Source: Paenibacillus sp.
Lineage (GTDB): Bacteria; Bacillota; Bacilli; Paenibacillales; NBRC-103111
Reading direction: 5' to 3'
DNA: 7,989 nt
Assembly: GCA_029239545.1 (NCBI GenBank)
Contig: JARBUQ010000191.1
Location: 1-7,989 of the forward strand
The stretch's first letter is position 1. The number at the start of each line of letters is the position of its first letter. The translations under genes and the position numbers were made by a program. Below the pieces are notes generated by a model. That model was not told the DNA's origin, made no database searches, and worked only from the letters and a program-made list of their open reading frames with translations. Positions 1 to 6,900 of the stretch are shown in pieces.

Positions 1-2079
1 TTGGCTGCTAATCCCATCGTCCAGAAATCAGCTGAAGTTGGCGTATCCATGGAAACGCTTGAGAGCTCCCTGCAATTGATCGAGACCCTGAGGAATTTGG
101 TTGGAAATTCAGATTTGCCCATAGATATATCCCTTATTCTTCCACTTCATGATACTGTCTACTCACAAACAGCAGGAGTCATTCGGCAAATTTATTATCC
201 CTATAGTGAAATTAATAAAATTGTTTGGACAGGAGCCAATACCTCCTACAAGATTCCACCCCATACATATACCAATCAGACGGATTTGCTGATCATCCGG
301 CCTATCCCGCTTAATTCCTCTACGCCAAAAGGCATACTGATTGTTCATCTGAAAACCAATCTGTTGATCCAGATGATCGAGCAGATGGCTTCGCCACTTC
401 AACGCGTATTATTAGTTTTTGATGATCAAAATCGGTTAGTCGTAAGCGGACAAACATGGCGGACAACTGAAAGCTCTGATCCAACCGAGCAGATACTAGG
501 TGTCATTACCGCAACAAAGAATCTCCCTGATCACATTGAGCTCAATGGTGAAAGCTTTATCCTTACTTCAACTCAGTCGTCTTCCAACGCTTGGAAGTAT
601 GTGGCGGTATCATCTATTCAGGATCTCTCCCAAAAATCAAAAAATGTCCAGTTCATTGCCTGGGGGCTAGCCGGCTTGATCGCCTTGATCTGGGGTGCCG
701 CAGCAGTCATCGGCTCCAACAAGCTGTATAGTCCTCTTCAACGATTGGTCAATAAATTCTCGGTTAAGGATGAACTGGATATAGTTCCGTACTCGCAGGA
801 CTCCGATATCATTGCAAATCTTGATCTTACCATGCAGAATCTGAAGGAAAAAAATGACCACTTGATGGTTCGGCTCAATAGTCAAATGCCCATTATGAAA
901 GAACATATCCTGCTGAATATCATTCACGGCAAGCTCACAGACCCGGAAATGCCTGCTCAAGCCTGGCAATCAGAATTAGCCACATTGAAGGCCACCGACT
1001 ATTATGTCGGGATTATTGAGATCGATCAATGGCTGGAGTTAAAACAAACATACAGCGAAACCGATCGCTCTCTGATGATGTATGCGTTGAGAAAATGGAT
1101 CGAGGAATTGGGCGAAGCTTACTTTCCTCTTCTAGGTGTATCGCCTAAGCATGGACAGCTTGTATTTATTATTGGTGTTGATGAAGCTGGACACGAGTCG
1201 GAAGATCGTATCAGGCAATTCGGCCATAAGTTGTGTAACCAGATGGATCGTGTGTTCCCATTCACCTTATCCGTTGCAATTGCAGGGCCAAGGGCGGGAC
1301 ACGACCAAATTCATGTATCGTATGATGAGGCTCAATCCCTTTTGGCCTATCGGCTTGCAATGGGGCCAAGTGCTCTGATCATGCATGAGACGATTGGCAA
1401 TTCGATGAACGCATCTATCCGAAGACTTATTGTTCATGAACACGATATAGTATCCAGCATTGCTCAAGGACAATACGACCAAGCCAACAGCAACTTGAAC
1501 AAATTGGTTCAGGAGGCGAGCCAATCCCTTCACAGCTCTGAGGCTATTCTCGGACTATTCACACACCTGCTGGGGGAACTTGATCATTTTCTTCAGACCT
1601 CCGATGTGGAATTGTCCGTTGTCGTTGGAGGGGATGCAATGAAGCCAATTTCAGAAATGAGCAGTCTTTCTCAGTTGCATTTGTGGATGCGAGATACTGT
1701 TCTGAAAGCGATTCAGGAGCATCTTGAGAGCATACAAGTACCTCGACGCAAGAAAACTATACAACAAGCTGTAGCCATTTTGCGGGATCAGTTGGAAAGC
1801 GATATTTCACTGCAGCTTCTGGCGTCCCAATTACAAATATCCCGTGCCACTCTAAGCAAATGGTTCAAAGAAGAGACTGGGGATAACTTCGGGGACTACT
1901 TGATTCAAGCGAGGATGGAAAAAGCAAAGGAGTGGCTCTCCACCTCGGACATGTCCATCAAAATGATTGCAGAGCGATTGAGATACACTTCGGTTACTAA
2001 TTTCACACGAATATTCAAGCAATCGACTGGTGCTACACCGGGTGCTTACCGGAATGTATTCAGAGCCTCTGATGAATGA
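1..2079 (+). CDS. Transmembrane AraC-family transcriptional regulator, YtdP-like (5' partial)
   Basis: This is a membrane-anchored one-component regulator: an extracytoplasmic sensor joined to a cytoplasmic AraC-type DNA-binding domain. Residues about 1-215 are a sensor-like region with no internal membrane segment, resembling the extracellular part of YtdP/YesN-type proteins. Residues 218-239 (FIAWGLAGLIALIWGAAAVIGS) form a clear membrane helix, followed by a HAMP-like linker (KLYSPLQRLVNKF). Residues about 295-460 resemble the degenerate GGDEF-like middle domain of this family, including SYDEAQSLLAYRLAMG. Residues about 586-686 hold two helix-turn-helix units (about 602-626 and 650-675), and the AraC ending TPGAYR is intact. 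Family members are usually about 750-780 residues with a first membrane helix near the N-terminus. That helix is absent here and no ribosome binding site is visible, so the TTG at position 1 is probably an internal Leu codon. By family analogy it controls the downstream transporter and enzyme genes; the ligand is unknown. Confidence 0.9.
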   Translation: MAANPIVQKSAEVGVSMETLESSLQLIETLRNLVGNSDLPIDISLILPLHDTVYSQTAGVIRQIYYPYSEINKIVWTGANTSYKIPPHTYTNQTDLLIIRPIPLNSSTPKGILIVHLKTNLLIQMIEQMASPLQRVLLVFDDQNRLVVSGQTWRTTESSDPTEQILGVITATKNLPDHIELNGESFILTSTQSSSNAWKYVAVSSIQDLSQKSKNVQFIAWGLAGLIALIWGAAAVIGSNKLYSPLQRLVNKFSVKDELDIVPYSQDSDIIANLDLTMQNLKEKNDHLMVRLNSQMPIMKEHILLNIIHGKLTDPEMPAQAWQSELATLKATDYYVGIIEIDQWLELKQTYSETDRSLMMYALRKWIEELGEAYFPLLGVSPKHGQLVFIIGVDEAGHESEDRIRQFGHKLCNQMDRVFPFTLSVAIAGPRAGHDQIHVSYDEAQSLLAYRLAMGPSALIMHETIGNSMNASIRRLIVHEHDIVSSIAQGQYDQANSNLNKLVQEASQSLHSSEAILGLFTHLLGELDHFLQTSDVELSVVVGGDAMKPISEMSSLSQLHLWMRDTVLKAIQEHLESIQVPRRKKTIQQAVAILRDQLESDISLQLLASQLQISRATLSKWFKEETGDNFGDYLIQARMEKAKEWLSTSDMSIKMIAERLRYTSVTNFTRIFKQSTGATPGAYRNVFRASDE

Positions 2080-2111
2080 GAGTGCTGAAGGGTTTGCAGG
2101 TTTGTAACCTT

Positions 2112-2145
2112 CTCTCTTTCAGAGAGCGGAGGGCTCTTATCTTTT
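2112..2145 (+). terminator. Weak candidate terminator after the regulator gene
   Basis: AGAGC (2123-2127) can pair with GCTCT (2133-2137) across a GGAGG loop, with one more G-T pair outside. It is followed by TATCTTTT, a poor but T-rich tail. A competing hairpin, CTCTCT (2112-2117) with AGAGAG (2121-2126), uses the same bases. The stem is short, so termination would probably be partial, and some read-through into the lipoprotein gene is possible. Confidence 0.35.
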
Positions 2146-2191
2146 GGTTGTTGCGCTTACTTATCTATTCATCGCCTCCCAGAAAGACCAA

Positions 2192-2224
2192 GTGACAATT
2201 GTATGGTTATTTCAACCGTGACAA
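2192..2224 (+). promoter_or_regulatory. GTGACAA direct repeat in the promoter-side spacer
   Basis: GTGACAA occurs at 2192-2198 and again at 2218-2224, with starts 26 bases apart, in the spacer between the regulator and the lipoprotein gene. AraC-family proteins often bind pairs of direct half-sites spaced by two to three helical turns, so this is a possible operator. Heptamer repeats arise by chance fairly often, and I find no convincing -35/-10 pair nearby. Confidence 0.2.
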
Positions 2225-2234
2225 GATGAAGAAA

Positions 2235-2252
2235 CCGGGGAATGACCCCCGG
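2235..2252 (+). other. GC-rich hairpin in the leader of the lipoprotein gene
   Basis: CCGGGG (2235-2240) pairs with CCCCGG (2247-2252) across a six-base AATGAC loop, giving a six-pair all-GC stem. It ends about 12 bases before the ribosome binding site and has no T-tract, so it is not a standard terminator. It may protect the 5' end of the transcript or affect translation initiation; the role is inferred from position only. Confidence 0.45.
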
Positions 2253-2264
2253 AATTCGATAGGC

Positions 2265-2270
2265 GGAGGA
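2265..2270 (+). promoter_or_regulatory. Ribosome binding site of the solute-binding lipoprotein
   Basis: GGAGGA lies five bases before the ATG at 2276. It fixes this ATG as the start, and the encoded protein begins directly with a lipoprotein signal peptide, which supports the choice. Confidence 0.85.
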
Positions 2271-2275
2271 ATCAA

Positions 2276-3895
2276 ATGAAAACGCTACGATTATGGAAAA
2301 GCGGGGTCACCGTATCGCTTGCTGCATCATTGCTGTTAAGTGCTTGCGGTGCAGATAGCGGTAATAAAACAGCGACTAACACACCTGACAGTAAGACAAC
2401 GCCAGCAGCGTCTGCAGACGTGAAACCTGCAGACGTAAAGAAAGAAAAGCTGGCGCTAGAATGGTTTATTACGGCACCTGCAAATTCTACATTACCCGAT
2501 GCAAGCAAGGATATCGTCTTGAAAGCGATTCAAGAAAAATTTAATGTGACTTTAAAAATGAATTACTTGGCAGCAGGCGATGATTACAACACAAAGATTA
2601 ATGCTTTACTGGCATCAACTCCTCCTGATATGTGGAGGGATAGCAATTCAGATGGCGGTAACAAATACGCAGTGGATGGCTTGCTCGCTGATCTAACTAA
2701 CTTCGTTTCACCGAAGACTATGCCGAACTATTATAAGTATTGGACTAGCGAAGATGAATTGAGACGTTATCAGATTCAAGGTGGATTTTTTCGGGCTGCA
2801 CTTCCCTACACCAAGAGATCGTATCGAACCTACTATATTCGTAAAGATTGGTTGGATAACCTGAATTTAAAAATCCCAACTACTTATGATGAGTACGTCA
2901 GTGTCCTCAAGGCTTTTACATTCGGAGATCCCGATGGAAACGGAAAAGCTGATACCTACGGGTTTTCCACTTCCGGTGGAGGCGCCAATCTTGGATCGGA
3001 CTGGCCGGAGCTCGCCAAACATAACATGCAATTCTCCTATATCGAGGACAGTCAATTTGTAGATGCGTCCATGTCTCCCAAGATGCAAAACGTCTTAGAG
3101 GATGTCCTTAAGGTAATTAACGAGAAGGTGATCGATCCTGACTGGTATTTAAACAAATCACCACAGCATATTGAGAAAGCGGTTCAAGGGAAGATCGGAG
3201 TTGTGGTGGGAGGATCGAAGGATTTTGCTTACGACAACAATATCAATGGGATCCAATACCGCACGAAGCAAATTATTCCAAAGGCAGAATGGCAGCCGTT
3301 TACGATGCTTGGAAATACCCCTGTTACAAGCAAAAACGGCCCGGGTAGCCCCTTCTTATTTGCCAAGTCTGTGGCTGAGAAAAATCCGGAAAAAGTGCGT
3401 CGATCTGTCGAGATTTTGGATTGGTTGGCTAGCGAAGAAGGCTACTTGCTCACCCATTTCGGTGAGGAGGGTAAGCATTACACCAAAGATGGAAAATCCA
3501 TAAAGCCTATAAATGATGCCTATACAAACGATATTCTTAAACAAGGAGATTACCTGCGCATCTGGTCATTCTTTACTGGCGAAACCCTTCAACCTGAAGT
3601 TTACGACTTGAACGTTGTAGACACAAAGGAAACGGATCGCGACAGGCTTATTGCTAAATTCCTCACTAGCCAGCCTGCGGTCAATTGGATTGGAACTTCT
3701 TTACTCGCTCCACAAGGATTTGATCTGGCGGGAATGCGTAAAAGGCAGAATGAGTTATTCTCCAAAGCTATCTTTGAAGATAAATCAGCAAATAATTGGC
3801 CTCAATACCGGGATGAGCTACTAAACAAATATAAGGCCAAGGAATTAGCTGAGAAGTATACACAAGACTTGAAAAAAGCAGGGGTTATTAAATAA
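2276..3895 (+). CDS. ABC transporter extracellular solute-binding lipoprotein (LplA/YtcQ-like)
   Basis: This is the substrate-capture component of a carbohydrate ABC importer, anchored on the outer face of the membrane. Residues 1-23 are a lipoprotein signal peptide with a basic start (KTLRLWK), a hydrophobic core and the lipobox LSAC; Cys24 is the lipidation site. A flexible linker rich in Thr, Ala, Asp and Lys runs to about residue 57. The rest has the periplasmic-binding-protein style of the large (about 500-560 residue) Bacillota oligosaccharide receptors. It includes DDYNTKINALLAS, then TPPDMW, and YYIRKDWLDNLNLKIPTTYDEY. An EF-hand-like acidic loop DPDGNGKAD (218-226) is typical of this subfamily. 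Length and both termini look complete. It follows the AraC regulator and precedes the large secreted protein, which suggests uptake of the products of that protein. The permease and ATPase genes are not visible here; such receptors often share the MsmX-type ATPase. The ligand cannot be predicted. Confidence 0.92.
   Translation: MKTLRLWKSGVTVSLAASLLLSACGADSGNKTATNTPDSKTTPAASADVKPADVKKEKLALEWFITAPANSTLPDASKDIVLKAIQEKFNVTLKMNYLAAGDDYNTKINALLASTPPDMWRDSNSDGGNKYAVDGLLADLTNFVSPKTMPNYYKYWTSEDELRRYQIQGGFFRAALPYTKRSYRTYYIRKDWLDNLNLKIPTTYDEYVSVLKAFTFGDPDGNGKADTYGFSTSGGGANLGSDWPELAKHNMQFSYIEDSQFVDASMSPKMQNVLEDVLKVINEKVIDPDWYLNKSPQHIEKAVQGKIGVVVGGSKDFAYDNNINGIQYRTKQIIPKAEWQPFTMLGNTPVTSKNGPGSPFLFAKSVAEKNPEKVRRSVEILDWLASEEGYLLTHFGEEGKHYTKDGKSIKPINDAYTNDILKQGDYLRIWSFFTGETLQPEVYDLNVVDTKETDRDRLIAKFLTSQPAVNWIGTSLLAPQGFDLAGMRKRQNELFSKAIFEDKSANNWPQYRDELLNKYKAKELAEKYTQDLKKAGVIK
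2277..2290 (+). promoter_or_regulatory. cre-like sequence overlapping the lipoprotein start codon
   Basis: TGAAAACGCTACGA resembles the catabolite-responsive element consensus TGWAANCGNTNWCA, missing two of the fixed positions (the W and C near the 3' end). A cre at the start of a gene can act as a CcpA roadblock in Bacillota, which would suit a sugar-uptake gene. ATGAAAACG is also a common gene start, so chance is a real alternative. Confidence 0.25.
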
Positions 3896-3908
3896 TTGAG
3901 CTGCACTC

Positions 3909-3945
3909 GACAAGTAGACGTTTCCTGCGAAATCGTCTACCTGTC
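3909..3945 (+). other. Long hairpin between the lipoprotein and enzyme genes
   Basis: GACA (3909-3912) pairs with TGTC (3942-3945), GTAGACG (3914-3920) with CGTCTAC (3934-3940), and TTTC (3921-3924) with GAAA (3929-3932) around a CTGC loop. There is one A/C mismatch (3913/3941) and one bulged T (3933). That makes 15 base pairs. No T-tract follows; the next bases are TTCACATAGGG. This fits an intercistronic mRNA-stabilising or processing hairpin, which commonly follows binding-protein genes and raises their expression relative to downstream genes. Partial attenuation is the alternative. Confidence 0.7.
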
Positions 3946-3985
3946 TTCACATAGGGAGGTCTCGAGGAACGAACACGAAAGAAAA

Positions 3986-3992
3986 GGGAGGA
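3986..3992 (+). promoter_or_regulatory. Ribosome binding site of the large secreted protein
   Basis: GGGAGGA lies seven bases before the ATG at 4000. A second match, AGGGAGGT at 3953-3960, has no start codon at a usable distance. The ATG at 3995 is followed at once by TAA and overlaps the true start (ATGTAATG), so 4000 is the only productive start; the protein from 4000 begins with a good signal peptide. Confidence 0.85.
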
Positions 3993-3999
3993 AAATGTA

Positions 4000-6900
4000 A
4001 TGAACTTCAAACCTTTTAAACTAGCTATATCATCAATGATCATTATTGTAATTGTAATAAGTGGATTCCCTTATACGGCTTTTGGACAAGATGAGAATGC
4101 AGACCGGTTTCGTTTCAACGATCAGAACTACAACTATGGAAGGGGTTTATCGGAATCTGATCTGGGCGGCGCACTTGGCTGGAATGAGGCCCCCTATATG
4201 GAAAGCTACATGAATGTATATGATTCGACCGGCAGTCGTTTCTGGCTCGATAAAATGGTTGATCGAACAGACAGACTCACCTCAAACGCCCGGGATCATG
4301 ACGGAGGCGGGTATAAGGGATGGCCGGATTCCCGATATTCCCACATGCAGCTTAAGAATAGAGCTTTGACGATCGAAGGAGCACCCGACAGCTCTGTCGA
4401 AGAGGCTGTATACGGATCATTTGAAGCCGATTCGGATTCTGACGGAGTGCCAGATGGCTGGAGCCGTCAGGGAAACGCAAGCAAAGTATACCGTTCAACA
4501 TCACCGGATGAAGCGTTCGCAGGTTCGGCTGGTGTTATAATAGAGAGTGACGGAACCAATGAGAATAGATTGATCCAAACATTGACATATAGTCCAGGCA
4601 GGTCGTACGAAGTTGAAGCCTATGTCGGTGTCGAGACAGAAGCTACACAAGCCAGAATTGAAATATTTAATGAAACAACGAATAAGGTTCTCGCCTATGA
4701 AAGAGTGTATCATGTCGGTTTTGAGCGGTATGTGTTCTCATTTAAAGCACCGAACGTTGGGAATTTGCAGATTCGGCTTGGGTTGGAAAGTTATGCGGCA
4801 ACAGGTTACAAGGCCCTATTTGATGCTATTTCCGTGAAAGAGCTTGAATCGGGAGTCGTTGAACATAATCCGCTGCTAAACGGTGGATTTGAGACATTGG
4901 ATCCTTCTGACCCAACACTGCCAAATCAATGGGTTCGAGTTAGCGCTAATTCATCCAACGCATACGTTAGCAGCGATTCCCATAGTGGGACGAATTCGAT
5001 TGCAATTGTAACGAACAATACGAACTGGAAAATACTAGAACAAACAATTGATTACATCCCTTCCAAGCAGTATACCGTTACGTATTGGGGGAAGGTATCG
5101 AGTACAGCAGCGTTGGCCAGGGTACTTATCTCTAACGCCACCGATAATGTCACGATTGGAAATGGATATATAAGCTCGACCTCTTGGAGCCAAGGCAGCT
5201 TGACCTTTACGGCACCTGCTGTGGCAGGAAAAACAGTGAAAATTCGTCTATACCAATCCGATTGGCAGCCAATTGGTTTTACTAGCTATTTTGATGATGT
5301 TGTTATATCCGCTGCCTTGCCGCCGACAGAACTTATGGCAAATCGCGGCTTTGATTCCGTTGACAGCTCCGATTCCACACTTCCCCTGAACTGGACTCGC
5401 GCAGCCGGAACGACCTCGGCAGACGCTTATCTGGTGGATGGTATCAACTACAGCTATTCCGGAGCGAAAGGACTTGCCATAAAAGCATCAGCCTCTGGCA
5501 ACAAAACAATAGAGCAAACCGTCCCCTATGAACCCGGGGAGCCCTATATCCTGACTTATTGGGGACGAAGTACCAACTCCTTATTTCCGGGAGTGGTGGA
5601 CGTATATAACCAGACGGATGGTGTAGCTCTTGGATCCAGCAGCTTTGCATCAACAAACTGGTCCAAACAGGCAATCAGATTCACCGCACCAGCTATTGCT
5701 GGTAAAACTTTAAAAATTCGTATCTCTCAGCCATCCTCGGCAGTAGGCACAATCGGTTATTCGGATTTATTCTCTTTGGGAAAGCTTAGGCAGACTGAAG
5801 CGGCTGGCTGGACAAGAGACAATACACCTCTATCCGCAGCTCACAGAATCAACGACTCGACGATTTTCACTGATGATGCGGGGTTCGAACTCGTACATGA
5901 TGGTCTGTCAACTCCTAAAGTATCGCAGGAGTTATTAAACTACAAACCTGATTCGGAGTATGGGATCACGTTTTCCGGCCTGGCATCTGCAGGGGCCACA
6001 GGTGAAGTCCGCGTGTACGACAAGACGGCTAACCAAACCATTGAGAGCTGGAGCTTCAACAATTCCGATCAGATGAAGACCGTCTATGGCAGATTTCAGA
6101 CCCCATCTGCCGGCCATGAGCTCGTTGTGGAGGCTTTGGTTTCCTCCGCCACTTCAGGAGACACCATATGGGCGGATACCTTTGCTGTAGGTTTGTTCTG
6201 GGAAGAACAGGTTCATGAAGCTATTCTTGCCTCACCCATCCTGCGATTTGTTAATACCGTTTACGCAAATCCAGCTCTTCATTCCGATTATAAGGCGAAG
6301 GCGGATAGCTATAGAGATTTCATCGCAGACAATCTGCTTCACAAATGGGATCCATGGTGGAAACAAATAAGCGGAACAGATGGAGCGAACAATGGCACTG
6401 GCGTATACATCCACCCGCCAGGAATTACTACAGAGGTGGGTCCGGGACGCAGCCTGCCGGCTAATATGTATTTGGCATTCGCACGAATGCTTTACTTGCT
6501 GTACGATGCCACCGAGGGTGATCCCGCATATGCAACAGATCGGTTAATGTATTGGAGTCGGGCGAATGATATGGCACGGGCTTTCAAGGGTGTAGTACGT
6601 GCTCACCCATTGAACGCAACCCTTAGTACGGACGCTTCCGTTTGGAATTATTGGGACAATATGGGCAGTTGGGACAATGGTCATTATGCTTCTTATATTA
6701 ACGAAGATTTGAGCCATGCTGCTTTAACCATGACCGGACCTATGGAGGCCTTTCATCATGGTCAAGTATTCACTAGGTCGGATTTGCAAAAATTCGCTAA
6801 TACCTTCACCGATGTGATGTGGAATCAGAGCCTGATTGACCCTGTAGTTTCCTACCAAAATTCACGGCAACCGTTGGTTATAGGAGATAAACTCAACACG

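Noticed and set aside
1..3. TTG at the first position as the true start of the regulator
   Set aside because: No upstream sequence or ribosome binding site is visible, the protein would lack the usual first membrane helix, and it would be about 60-90 residues short for the family. A 5' truncation by the window is more likely.
667..969. Minus-strand open frame of 100 codons inside the regulator gene
   Set aside because: It lies wholly antisense to a well-supported coding region, its product resembles no known family, and I saw no convincing ribosome binding site for it. The other short antisense or shifted frames are rejected for the same reasons.
2144..2171. Promoter with -35 TTGGTT and -10 TATTCA before the lipoprotein gene
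   Set aside because: Both hexamers are weak and the spacer is 16 bases. Other combinations in the spacer fit no better, so no promoter is called.
2235..2252. GC-rich hairpin as an intrinsic terminator
   Set aside because: It is followed by AATTCGATAGG with no T-tract and sits just before a strong ribosome binding site.
4870..5787. Recent DNA-level tandem duplication of modules B and C
   Set aside because: The protein pattern repeats, but the nucleotide sequences differ throughout, so this is an old duplication and not a recent or unstable repeat.
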